Assembly (NCBI RefSeq): GCF_963576615.1
Contig: NC_088708.1
Coordinates: forward strand, 25,303,191-25,367,190
Length of the DNA: 64,000 bases
Direction of reading: 5' to 3'
Source: Watersipora subatra
Taxonomy: Eukaryota > Bryozoa > Gymnolaemata > Cheilostomatida > Watersiporidae
The notes beneath the pieces were generated by a model, which searched no databases, was not told where the DNA came from, and worked only from the letters and a program-made list of their open reading frames with translations. A program made the position numbers and the translations under genes. The stretch's first letter is position 1. Each line of letters opens with the position of its first letter. Positions 24,001 to 35,500 of the stretch are shown in pieces.

Positions 24001-24554
24001 CCATGCATGAACTTGTTAGCCGCAACCATATTGGTATTAAATCCACATCATTGCAGTGGGAAGTAATTTCAATAGACACCATTGAACACAACTCTAGAAA
24101 ATGATCTCGGTTGACCTATGACATTTATGTTACAGGAGATGCCCCTTTCTACAGTAAAGCTGATATAGACGAAATAGTAAAACGCCTCGCTACTACGAAG
24201 CCGATGCCAGAACCGATAGCAGAACAAGAGAAAAAGATGCTAAGCAAGGAGTTGAGTGCAAAGGCGAAAGAGATAGTCGACAGACTAAGCAAATATGAGC
24301 ACCCCGCTGACAAGGTAGTCGAAGACAAAACAGATAAGAAAACCATTACCGAAGCAGAGGTTGAAAAGATGCTACAAAGACTTACTCAGAAACATGAGCG
24401 AACATTGCCGGCAGCACAACCAGAGGTTGAAACAAAAAAAGTTTCTTCCGAGGCTATGGAGACCATCTTATCTCGGCTGACAACTTACGATAGCCAGAAA
24501 TGGCCACCAGAATCTAAACCAGAGATCTACAGACTGCATACAAAAGTGGAATAG
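18081..24554 (+). CDS. Four-exon gene for a 336-aa protein with five ~33-residue repeats
   Basis: Coding exons are 18081-18180, 20177-20514, 22027-22180 and 24136-24554. All junctions are GT-AG and in phase, and the first exon opens with ATG (MAEPRGMISTTKQPIGWP). The N-terminal half is basic and rich in P, T, Q and W (RMPGRWRVETLPPVRRQQ, PPTWSTPWVRRNQ). The C-terminal half repeats a core E-x-[IM]-[VL]-x-R-L-[ST]. Its R-L pairs are at 178-179, 214-215, 247-248, 279-280 and 311-312, so spacing is 32-36 residues. The protein ends shortly after LTTYDSQKWPPES. No signal peptide or membrane segment is seen. I do not recognise the family. The short W/P-rich motifs and regular helical repeats recall ciliary or sperm microtubule-associated proteins, but that is only an impression. 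The next gene starts 285 bp downstream on the same strand. Confidence 0.82.
19495..19870 (-). repeat. Dispersed repeat A with tRNA-like module, copy 1
   Basis: Read on the minus strand it begins near TAGCTGTGCTACCAGCGTTGCCC, followed by the shared block CAGCTTATAAACA...TGCC-x-TTGCTATTAGCCTGGCACATTGCCAATGG. It ends in a tRNA-like stretch (TGGCTCAGTTAGTA...). Related copies are at 22330-23525, 41010-41340, 42100-42460 and 44870-45230. This copy lies in intron 1 of the 336-aa protein gene. Confidence 0.7.
21058..21400. repeat. Dispersed repeat, copy 2 of the pair
   Basis: Same block order as 17535-17870, with scattered substitutions and small indels. It lies in intron 2 of the 336-aa protein gene. 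Confidence 0.7.
22330..23525 (-). repeat. Dispersed repeat A, copy 2, split by a hAT-like MITE
   Basis: The left part (22330-22512) carries the tRNA-like end and the right part (23325-23525) carries the CCATTGGCCAGG...GTTTATAAGCTG end of repeat A. Between them lies an 812-bp element with its own 8-bp target duplication. Removing it rejoins the repeat. Confidence 0.7.
22513..23324. mobile_element. Non-autonomous hAT-like element, 812 bp, with perfect 8-bp TSD
   Basis: The left end CAGAGGTCTGCAATC and right end GGTTGCTGACCCCTG are imperfect inverted repeats of the hAT type (CAG...CTG). ATCTAGGT occurs directly on both sides (22505-22512 and 23325-23332), the 8-bp duplication expected of hAT transposition. 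The subterminal AAAGAGCCATTTGG and GCGGCTCCGGAGCCGC stretches are inverted, GC-rich and typical of such MITEs. No transposase is encoded, so mobility would need a source element elsewhere. Confidence 0.85.
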
Positions 24555-24839
24555 AGGACCAGAACTAACACTCCTTATAATAGAGCTTTTTAATTAATTT
24601 GCTTTGTAATTAATGACCTGAAACGTTTCTGACACTTTCAATCACCTGCATCTGCTGTCAGCTTTTAATCAACAGATTTCTTCACCAAGTAAATTTTTTT
24701 TGCGCTTCAAGAATGTACTAAGAAAGTAAATTATGTATGGAATTAGTGTTGCTGGCATGGTATCATTCCATTTCCGACTACAGCACTCTAGTTCAGTCCT
24801 TGACATCTTCAGAATTCACTTGCTCATTGATCACGGACC

Positions 24840-26387
24840 ATGACAAGACGAACTCACTGTCATGTGGATGAGTTGGAGCTGTACTCAGCACCAGTACCAG
24901 ATACTTGTATGTTGCCTATAGAAAATATTGATATCACGCATGTATACTGGTCACATTATTGAATAGATATGATATCAGCAGTAATATTGTGCCAATTGCC
25001 GGCCCATTCTGGCTTATCAAGATGCAAGTTCTATTCAATGTTTTAGAATACTGACAATTACTTAGCGGTCACAAATCTTTAGACCAAATGTACTACCAAC
25101 TAACAAGTAAAGAAATCTTCATTAAATATTATGGGAGTTTTGAGTGTTAGTCATATCAATGCTGTATGCAGCTTAGGGTTAGTCAGAGGGTCACTTGCCT
25201 GCCAGCTTAGAGTGACAAAACCATTTCTAACCTAAATAGTCTTAATAAACGTCTCCTCAAGAAGGATGCTGTGAAACCACACGTATAATCACATATTCTT
25301 CAAAGCGAATAGAAAAATGCTCAGCAGGCGTTTAATTCATGAAACTATCATCAAACCAAAAATAGGAAAAACCTGTCAGTTCAAACTTTATTAAGAACTA
25401 AAACATTGTCAAGTAACAGATAGACAGACTGCAATGGCTTTTAATGGCTATGGAATTTTATGGACAAATTTTTATGGCAGTTGTTTCCTCTCGGCAACCC
25501 CCACACTGATTCCTGAAAATCAGAGGAACTGCATGTTGTTTTTGACGAGAAGACACCAGTTTGAACTGCCGAACCATTGCATTCAATAGTCCAGTACGCC
25601 ATAACTTATATGGAGACAAATGGTATTCTGATGCAAAAACAACTAACCTTAATTTCTACGACCAGCTACTTATATTTTAGCTGATCACTTGAAACGAGTA
25701 CAGTTCTTATCTGTTTTACCAACAAACTGTAATAACATGAGACACGAGGCACAGAAATTCACATGCATACTGAAAGCCAACAAGAAAAAGGTAGGACCAC
25801 TCCCACATTTAAACTTCATTTTCAATTTAGCCTAATAGATCAAGCGGAATATTGTTTTTTTTAAAATTAAATTACAGGGAATACCACGATACTGCAGACC
25901 AACCTGCATTGCACCGGGTTACCCTTGGATACCGGGGAAGGACTCAGTACCAAGAACCACACACTGGTCTAATACAATCAGCTTACATCCAAGCCTGGCT
26001 GCTGGTTTGTATTTTTATTAAAGCAACGCTGTAAAATGATGTTGTCATTGACACTGTCTATCAGATTATCAGCAACGCACAATACTAGGACTTGAAAGTT
26101 TCTCGTAAAATTATAACCAGTAAGAAAAAACAACTGTTTGGTATGCTAAGTATAACTGAAAATACAATGTAATTCTTACACACAAATGGCTCAAAGTGTG
26201 CAGCGCAGGTAGGGAAACAAATGAGCTGCTTCTGAGCAGACAAGAACCTGCAAAATATCCATCGTTCTAATACGTATAATTATTAGTTTATTTCATCTCA
26301 CATATAATTGCAGGAATTCATTTAAGCAGCGGAATGCCATGGGACTTCAACTATGACAATCCTCCTAAGGGTACTTGGTTGGCGTAG
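24840..26387 (+). CDS. Four-exon gene for a small 125-aa protein
   Basis: Exons are 24840-24906, 25681-25790, 25878-26004 and 26314-26387. Phases match at every junction, donors are GTATGT, GTAGGA and GTTTGT, and all acceptors are AG. The product starts MTRRTHCHVDELELYSAPVP. Its middle contains GIPRYCRPTCIAPGYPW, and it ends GMPWDFNYDNPPKGTWLA before a TAG. It is rich in P, W, Y and C, with no signal peptide, membrane segment or catalytic motif that I can name. Short proteins with many P-W/P-G-Y motifs occur among ciliary microtubule inner proteins, but I cannot assign it. An AATAAA lies at 26592-26597. It is the second of two unnamed genes in tandem. Confidence 0.75.
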
Positions 26388-26591
26388 TGCAGAACTATGC
26401 AACATACACAAAGAGGCTCTAAACGGACTGTAAATACAGAAAGTCTTTATAGAAAGAACTATGAAAGTCTGGTCTTCCACCTCTAACGTTCAGTCAACAC
26501 TGTCAGCAGTGCACATCCTCTAGCCCTTTGAGTACTCAGCTTGGGAGAAGCTTTACCTCTAAAAATGTTGTCAATGTATCCACAATCTGTA

Positions 26592-26597
26592 AATAAA
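26592..26597 (+). promoter_or_regulatory. Candidate polyadenylation signal of the 125-aa gene
   Basis: AATAAA about 205 nt after the stop codon at 26387 on the same strand. No other canonical hexamer was noticed between the stop and here. Confidence 0.5.
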
Positions 26598-26599
26598 AC

Positions 26600-27150
26600 A
26601 TAACCTGTTGACTAAATTACTGTGAAAATGAATTTTTATTAATTTACCGACGCTAATGGTAACAATACGAGCAATTTTAGAGAGGAGTGGGTTAAGAAAG
26701 AATAAGTATTCAGTTAGGTAATCAAAAACTAGGCGAGAGAAAAAGAAAGAGCAAAAGAGAGGAAAGGGAACACGAGAAAAAGGAATGAGAGTAGAAAAAA
26801 AGGAGTGTAGTCGAGGGAAGAAAAAGGCAAATTCCTAACCTCATCTTGGTTACCCTCTACATTAGTAAAGGTCTCATCATCCTCCTCTATGTGGATGTCA
26901 AAGACTCCATTTCTTTTTGCCCGTTTTACTGCAAGGGAAATTATAACAAATTCCTAATGCCATATTTTTCTTTACCATGGAGGACTGCCAAAATGACAAT
27001 GCGGCAGCATGATTTAATAACCATGGAGAGATAATATAGATTAAGTCATAATAGATGATTTCCTAGATTAATGAGCTACATTTTTGCTAAATTGAATATT
27101 CTGTGAACAAAGTTAGTGCACCGTTGTTTAAAAATCAAGTATTTTTAATT
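26600..27150. other. No gene recognised; purine-rich stretch
   Basis: No convincing exon. Bases 26690-26830 are strongly purine-biased (GAGAGAAAAAGAAAGAGC and similar) on the plus strand. Confidence 0.6.
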
Positions 27151-27236
27151 TATAAATACAATGTATTTAGCATAAGTACATTGTATTCAGTATAAGCACA
27201 TTGTATTTAGTATAAATACATTGTATTTAGTATATA
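27150..27236. repeat. Left fragment of a 20-bp satellite
   Basis: About four copies of a unit near GTACATTGTATTTAGTATAA, abutting the TIR element that follows. The main array of the same unit resumes on the other side at 28577. Confidence 0.85.
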
Positions 27237-28576
27237 CCGTAAAACCTCTAATTGAACACCGTGGCGCTCAATTTTTTTGATCCTTTTTTTATAGTGGCGG
27301 TCAATTGGAAGTGGCGTTCAAATAGAGCCCAATGTTGTAATTTTCAAATGGCTCATCAGAATTTTGGAAAGATAAATTTAAACCTTGTACAGGCGAAGCA
27401 AATGTCGACTATATTCTACCCTCTTTCTCCGGTGGAGAGATATTAAACCTTTGGGATGCAATAAATCTGCTAACTTACCTCCAACTTGTCAAAGATCTCT
27501 TAATAAATATGCATTGAGAAACTGGGAAATATCTCTACCAGCTGATATCTATTGCTTGCAATTAACCTGCGTCCTGCTTTGCAGTTTGTTCAAGCTTTCA
27601 ATTTTTATTTTATCTCAAATTTGAAAACATATTTTTATTTCATATCTATATTTAACAATGTTGCATGAAAGCCCATTGCACTCATTAATATGTTTGCTAC
27701 AGTTTGCAAGCAAAACTAGCTTTTTATGTGCAATAAAAGAGGAGTTACGAGCGTTGATCAATTGTAAGGTCAGATTACTGCAATTATGCTATCAAATGTT
27801 TGTTATAAATCTGCAAATTTATAAGTTATATAATGATAATCTATCAAATGAAACAAATATATATTCATGAACAAGTGACATAAATGAACCACACTTATAT
27901 TACATGCAGAAACAAAAATTAACGTTTTTACAACAAAAATATTGGCAACATTTGCTCGGATAACTGTGGTCTATTTGTCGTTTTCGATGGAATGAACATC
28001 TTCTGGTTGTCCAATACCTTTCACAATGTCTTCTAACCTCAGCTCTTCTTCTGCAGTGTTGAACTAGTCGAAAATAGCGTTCAAACAAGTTATTGGCATA
28101 GCAAAACTTTTTGGTTTTGCATTTAGCACAAATGCAATGCGTAGAAGTTTTGCTCGTTAAACGTAACCTTCGGCCTAAAACTAGTCGTTAATCTGCCATC
28201 GTAATGTAAACCGTTTTTTATATACATGTCCTTCGAAGTACCAAGACCGCGTTAAACAAGGAACTACTATTTGCCTGAGACAGTTATTAATTGTTTCTAT
28301 AATGTTGCTTTAAAAGTTTTAACGAAAAAAAGTGAAAAACTTTGGAGTTGGACAACGAGAGAACTGATTGTTATTGATGTAAACTATCCACTATTAATAT
28401 GATTTTGTGGACACTTTTCTACTGATCACTTGCTATTATGGGCTCATAAAGATCAAAGATTGTTAAAGTGGTGGTCAAATGGAGGTGGCCTTCAAATAGA
28501 GGGTGGCACTCTATTTTTCAACCCTTCTCTCATTGCGGCGGTCCAATAGAGGTGACATTCAATTGAGGTTTTACGG
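27237..28576 (-). mobile_element. TIR DNA transposon remnant (Tc1/mariner-pogo type), 1340 bp
   Basis: The ends CCGTAAAACCTCTAATTGAA and TTCAATTGAGGTTTTACGG are inverted repeats, each bordered by TA. Subterminal sequences (GTGGCG-TCAATT-GAAGTGGCGTTCAAATAGAG versus its inverse) extend the symmetry. On the minus strand about 28066-27973 reads FNTAEEELRLEDIVKGI and ends at a stop, which looks like the acidic tail of a pogo/Tigger-type transposase. The rest of the coding region is gone. The superfamily call rests on the TA duplication and that tail. Confidence 0.65.
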
Positions 28577-28960
28577 TATGTACATTGTATTGAGTATAAG
28601 TACATTGTATTGAGTACAAGTACATTGTATTGAGTATAAGTACAATGTATTGAGTGTACATATATTGTATTGAGTATAAGTACAATGTATTGAGTATAAG
28701 TACAATGTATTGAGTGTAAGTACAATGTATTGAGTGTAAGTACAATATATTGAGTATAAGTACAATATATTGAGTATAAATACATTGTATTGAGCATAAG
28801 TACATTGTATTGAGTGTAAGTACAATGTATTGAGTATAAGTACATTGTATTGAGTATAAGTATGTACAGTGTATCGAGTATAAGTACATTGTATTGAGTA
28901 TAAATACGTTGTATTGAGTATAAGTACATTGTATTGAGTATAAGTACATTGCATTGCATA
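28577..28960. repeat. 20-bp satellite, main array, about 19 units
   Basis: Unit close to GTACATTGTATTGAGTATAA with few substitutions and a small length variant near 28860. The 20-bp period visits all three frames, giving overlapping open frames with a tyrosine/isoleucine-rich pattern on the minus strand. These are not genes. Confidence 0.92.
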
Positions 28961-29310
28961 CATGCACAGTATTTTTGTCAACATGTGGCAGCAAAAGCTA
29001 ACAAGGTATTTTATCCTCCATATTGCCAGCCCAGATACCATAATAAAATTGTTTGTATTTAAAAAGCTTAAAGCCACGATAGCCGAAAATACAAATACAT
29101 GTTATATTGAACGATCAATTCCCTGCAAACCCCTTTTTGCATACACCCGTTATCCTAAGGCTACATTAGATACTAAAATTTGTTTATCTTCTGATATCTG
29201 ATAATTATTTAGGGCTGTTGAATACAACTTTATAAAACCTAAACAGTGATAAAAACATTTTATCACTGTTTTTATCGCTGTTTAGTTATTATAAAAATGT
29301 ATATCTAGAT

Positions 29311-29354
29311 GCACAACTAGATATAATATTATAAAATGTTATATCTAGTTGTGC
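29311..29354. repeat. Perfect 16-bp inverted repeat
   Basis: GCACAACTAGATATAA at 29311-29326 is matched by its exact reverse complement at 29339-29354, with a 12-nt AT-rich loop. It lies downstream of the coilin 3' end. A second imperfect inverted repeat built on AAACAGTGATAAAAA lies just upstream at 29240-29285. Confidence 0.75.
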
Positions 29355-29510
29355 TACAGGAAACTAAAAGCATACACTCGCAGTTAAAAAATGCTCCTGT
29401 TCAACAGTTGTAAAGGCCCAAAAATGTTGACACAAAACAATTCTTTTAGTGGTCAATGTGACTATGGTTTGACAGGACTTAAAAGGCTGTTTGAGCAAAT
29501 GATACCCATA

Positions 29511-29516
29511 TTTATT
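29511..29516 (-). promoter_or_regulatory. Candidate polyadenylation signal of coilin
   Basis: AATAAA on the minus strand, 16 nt past the coilin stop codon. The spacing implies a very short 3' untranslated region if it is used. Confidence 0.5.
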
Positions 29517-29531
29517 TGACAGCCAACCTTC

Positions 29532-32500
29532 CTAGTATGAAGCCTCACCAGCATTAGTGACTCTAACATGGACTAGCTTAGACTTTGGTTCATAACTGAG
29601 TACAGTTGCCTCCTTATACTCGGAGACTACTGGGGTGTAGTCAGCTGATACCTCCAACCTCTGCAATGGAACCATAACTACAGCTATAGCGGTTATGTCT
29701 ATTACATACCGACAACAAAGAGTCTAATGAAAGGAAATCAACTGTTACTCATTATATTATACACGATTTTTTGTTTGTTTTAATTTGCATGGTTAATTAT
29801 TTAAAAAACAAAATATACAAAGATTTAACTAATTTCAAGATAAATTAATGAGTCATACATAAGTCATGTAATGTATGAACTATATCAAATGTCAAAAATT
29901 GTAACGCAGGAATGCGTGGTAGAAATAACTCCGAAGCCGCAAGCAGAAACATCAGATGGCTTGGTCAATGTTTAGTCTACCTGGTTACACATACACTGAA
30001 AGACTTGATGCTGCCTTTATAAACATGGATGCATTTTAGTGAATTATTTATTAAAACTCATCAAAACAAAAACTGGAGAGAATCTCCAGATTATTTTAAA
30101 AGGTTAGACAGGACGAGCCTGCAGTCTCCCACAGGAAGAGTGTGTTATTTCGTTAATATTTACTAAGGTTCCATACAGCGATAGCGTAGCAGCACACCCC
30201 ATATGGTGCTGCAATACCATCATGGAAACAGCCGTGTCACTCTCATTCCGTCGTGATTCAGTGTCGCTGTTTGAATGCAAAACATCTGCGTGATGCGCCA
30301 TCTTTGTACCGTGGAAAACGACCATAACGATCAACGGCGTCGACTCATGCCTGCACATGGGTTAAACATACAACCTTGACATCAGGCGTCGCACAACCAT
30401 TGCTCTAATATAGTCTCCTATGAAACCGTGATCTGCCCAGTGTATGGCTTCGGCACTGGCACGCCCAGGTGTCACTACACTATTGCTGTATGAAAACTTG
30501 GTAATTCTTAGAGACAAATACAAGGTAACCTTAAATGCCAGTCTGTCTCCTGCACGGGGCGGACCATCTAAGGCAGGATATCCACTATAGTCCTTAATCT
30601 CAACACTTTCACTGCTACTCGCAGTCAAGGTTTGTGATGCATCTTGGGAAGAGTTACAGAGCCGAATGGCAGAGACATTCGTCAGCTCATCTAGGAGCTG
30701 CTCATCTTTGAGCTGCTCATCTTTGAGCTGCTCATCTTTAGCAGATGATGCCTTTGGTGTGCTGTTGCTGACCTAGAATAAGTAAGCAATTCGGGAATTG
30801 TCTCCCTTAACAAGGAAGTTAAACTAGCACTACTCGAGTATCTAATTTGCAGGCATTTATTGCGTCTGAAAATCTTTACTATAATAAGAGCCGAGTCTGT
30901 TCGTCTGAAGCCATGCTAAGAGCATTAGAAAACACGATTGCCCCAGATGGGAATTGAACTCTGGTATTCAAATGCACACTACCAACTGCACCACCGGACC
31001 ACCTCACAGTATCATGGAATAATTGTGCACATAATGATTACGCATGGCAGTTTCTAATATGCTGGCAGTCTCTCACAGCGCACCCGACTGCCAGCGTATT
31101 AGTAATAATAATAATTATTGTCTCTATGGGCAAATCATTTCTCATGACAGCATGAAGTGGGAAAAAGGCTAGCAAATGTTTACTCAATGGATAACAATTT
31201 GCTCGGCTAGGTATGGTAATAGAATTAAAACAGTTCATACCTAGTGCCTGATTGTGCCTGGTAGTGCCTGATTGTGTCGATGTTGTTTATGACATAAAAT
31301 TTATTTTTCTAATAACATCGGCAAGCCATAGTGTGGTGCATTTGCTGCCTAAATCCCACTGTTTTGAAGCGGGTGGTTTGAAGCGGGTGGCAAAAATTCT
31401 CTTGAGAAAAAGGGAATACTACGAGGAGTCCCTAATAGTCCAGTGCATGTGATGCTGAATTGTTAAATTTTTTTTAGTTTAGGAAACCAAAAGCAGAGCA
31501 GGATTTGACTGTTCCAAAAGATAGCTGTAATGTATGTCTTTAGAAATTCATTTTGTCGGAATGGCCAACCTTGCCAATACTCAATCAGCGTCAAATTTAT
31601 TGGCAGCGACATTTGCCATTTACACATGTACTGTGTGCGTGGCAGTCTCCGGTGACCTAAAAGCTTTTAAACAACTATTTAACTTTGTTTTATATACAAG
31701 GTGATTATATCAATGTATTTCATACCTATTCACTGAACTATTACACAAGTGAATAGATGCATTATGCTATTAAATGTATTTTCTACAGACACAAGGGAGA
31801 CAACTTCAACAAATAATTGTGGTTTTTATTGAGATTTGATAAATAACAATACACACATATTGATAACTTAATAATAGGATTTAGCTCTCATCTTCCTCAT
31901 CACCATCCTCCTCATCCTCTTCCACACCCCTGTTAGTGCATTCTGTATTAGTGCAGCCACAAAGGTCGCAGCGTGCGTGGTAAGTTGGCCATCTTACATG
32001 AGCATCTTTGACGGCAGCCATTTTTGTCGCACTTGCAATGTACGGTCTTCAGAACTTGTGGTGGTATGACAGATTTCTGATACCAAGTTATTTCTTGTGT
32101 GTCTTCTTTAGTCATGTGCCAGCCATTATCTTGAGGTGGAGGAATGTTGGGCTTGAAAGAAATAAAGTCTATATATGTGCAATGTTAATTCATACCATAA
32201 ACAGCAATGGCATTATATCAAATTGTTAGACAAGCATGTGAAAGCTCTTTATTAGCAGTCCTAGGGTGTGTAGATGTTAGCAGGATAATAATGTAGCCAT
32301 GTTGAAGAAGAATTATATAACACAAATCAACTGTTTTTTTCTACTAAGATTACATTGCACTGATAGGTTTATGTTTGAGGTGAGTTATTTCCCCCTGCCA
32401 AATAATTATGATCCTTAACCATATTAAAGAGTCTCAAGTTGAGATTTATTAATAATCTAGTTCAGCACCACTATGTTTGGGGTTGTTGTTTTGCCTCAAA

Positions 32501-35500
32501 CTACAACTGAAACAGATTGTCAATCTCTATAGTGGAAGGGCACACAAATTACAACATATACCATACACCTTTTATACCTATTATTCTACACACTCTATAC
32601 ATACCACATCTTTCCTGCGTAATCTGTTAAATAAAATCATGCTTTGCAGTGCTGAGTGTTTCACATGACAAACAAATATCAAAGATAAAATACCTGTTCA
32701 CACAGAGACTATAAAGCACTAACAACAATAATATTCTTAAAAAGAAATAGAATAGGAAATTTACCTCTCGGCGTCATATACATATTTATCATAGCAGGAT
32801 TTATGGTATTTCAGCTCTCGAGCGACAGCATCACTCCAGCTAAACTCCCGCAAAATACGTTCATCTTCAAGGATCTCTGCACAGTCCTAGAGTTTATCTT
32901 TGAAAAATAGCAAAACCAATAGCACAACTCAAACATATACCATAAATTACAGGTTACCTTTAGTAGGTCAAAATCGGATGATATCGCCATAATAATACTA
33001 TGCCATAAAACCAACTAGTGTAGATCAAACCAGCCGTCACAGATTATTTAAACATTCTTCATTGACTTACCTGCAGTGTTGGACTAGGTTTTTCGGAGTT
33101 TATCAATAGTAGTGGTTACACATCCAGTCTTGCACTTGCGTTCCTTCTGACACAGAATACATATTGGAGGTAAGATTGGTCGCTGGTTTGCCACTCGTTT
33201 TCTCTTAGCAGGCCTAGGTGTCTCCCCTATACCCTTATTTTCCAATTGAGATTCATTAATATTGACAGCTGGGTCTGTCTCTGGCTGTGGTGATTTTACG
33301 CAAAATGTGCAAGCTTACTTTCATTTTTGCAAAGAATATGTTTATATTATGATGGAATGAAAGGCTAAGCTGGGGTGGCGGGTTCTCAACCATGTAACTT
33401 GACAACCCTGAGTCAGACGATTTTACACATACACACTAGACTTTTGTGTACTCTGCGTAAAACAGTTGCATCTCATATATACATAGCCTTAACCCTTTGC
33501 GATACTGACGCTGGTTGGCAGAGCGACTATTATGTCACCACGCGAACGTTTTTTATAAACTGATTTCTGGTTAGCGTATTGTCTTTTTTATTCAACTTTT
33601 TTACTAATAGTAAACTACAATAGATTGGTTTCTACTAGCAACAAAAAAAGCCGTTTTGAGAAACAAAAACGATCGTTTCAAAAACGATCGTTTTTGTAAC
33701 AGTGAATGAACGAATAATCAGAAATAAAAATATATTTAAGTAAAATTGGGAATTCTGTTTGTAGCTTGTTTGTGCTTTTGTTTCTGCTTTCTGAATGTTT
33801 TCTCCAGAGTGGCACAACTTTATTTACTCTCGTGGCGTCTTCCGAAGGCTATAAACAAAGGAGATCGTTGTTTGAGATAGCATTACTCAACTCACTTCAG
33901 TTCTCTTTTGAGCTGATTGTAATGTGTTCTTGTGAGTGAAATGGCTGTAGCATTTCTCATGGCAGCTGATAGTGATATCTTGAGAGGTGTTGGTAGTGGT
34001 AGAAGATGATGATACTTCTAGTCCCTTGGAAGATCGTTGCAAATAGAGTCTGGTTAAACTCCTTTGTGGCTCAAGATAATAGTTAATATATTTCTGAGCA
34101 TATGACTCGGCAGTGCCGAGCCGCTTTGATGATAAAACAATCACGTTACAGTTGTCATTTTCTGATTTCAGACAGTGAAAAGCACATGAGGTAGCATCCT
34201 TTTTCTCCATTTCAACTTGCAAACATGCATGCGGCTTACGCACTACTTTTTAATAATAACAAACCGGATTACTCATAGTAAAGCGCATTGCTTAATATGG
34301 CGTAGTAATTATAAAATCATGACCGCGCGTTGTGAAATAGTGCAACTGTATTTTGCAACATTTTTATTAGAAATGGCAAGTTTTCAAATTCCAAGAACTT
34401 CATTTTAGTTAATTTATGTTACATAAACCATTTTAAAATTTTCAAAAAAACTTCTGCTGGCCGTTTTCTGATATTTTACAATTCAGCATCACATGCACTG
34501 GACTATAATATCAGAACACATCAAGAAAAGAACTACAAGTGAATACTTTTCGGAAGAGATAATATATAATGTCCATCAACAGAATCTGTTTCTCACTCGT
34601 TGCATGAACTTTATGAGAAATGCCGTTCCCCAGAGAAACACTAATGTGGAGTTTTATGGAGGAGACTTCCACAGCCTCCCAAAATATCTACTATGCAACA
34701 TTACATCAGCCAAGTTAGTACTACCAGTGTTAAAGATTACTAGATCTAAATGGGTAGGATGTATAAGCACTCAAATCGAACATGGCGATGGAGGGTGTCA
34801 CAAAATGGGAACATGAAAGCAGTACTTCAATGTAAAGAATTACGGAGAACACAAAAAGATTTCCAAGCTGACAGACACTCCTATAGATAATACACCCTTA
34901 CAATAAAGGATTCGTTATAGTTCTCCGTTGTTACATTATAGTACTCTGTTGTTACATTATCGCACTCCGTTATTACATTATAGTACTCTGTTGTTACATT
35001 ATAGTACTCTGTTGTTACATTATAGTACTCTGTTGTTACCTTATAGCACTCTGTTGTTACATTATAGTACTCTGTTGTTACATTATCGCACTCCGTTATT
35101 ACATTATAGTACTCCGTTGTTACATTATAGTACTCTGTTGTTACATTATAGTACTCTGTTGTTACATTTTATTACTATGTTGTTACATTTTATTACTCTA
35201 TTGTTACATTTTATTACTCTATTGTTACATTATAGTACCGTATTGTTACATTATAGTACTATGTTGTTACATTATAGTACTCTGTTGTTACATTATAGTA
35301 CTCTGTTGTTACATTATAGTACTCTGTTGTTACATTATAGTACTCTGTTGTTACATTATAGTACTCTGTTGTTACATTATAATACTCTGTTGTTACATTA
35401 TAGTACTCTGTTGTTACATTTTATTACTCTATTGTTACATTATAGTACCGTATTGTTACATTATAGTACTATGTTGTTACATTATAGTACTCTGTTGTTA

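Noticed and set aside
28492-29077. Overlapping minus-strand frames of 154-168 aa rich in tyrosine and isoleucine
   Set aside because: Produced by the 20-bp satellite, whose unit lacks stops in all frames on that strand.
30104-30358. 84-aa minus-strand frame between coilin exons 7 and 8
   Set aside because: Lies in an intron, has no fitting splice sites and no recognisable domain.
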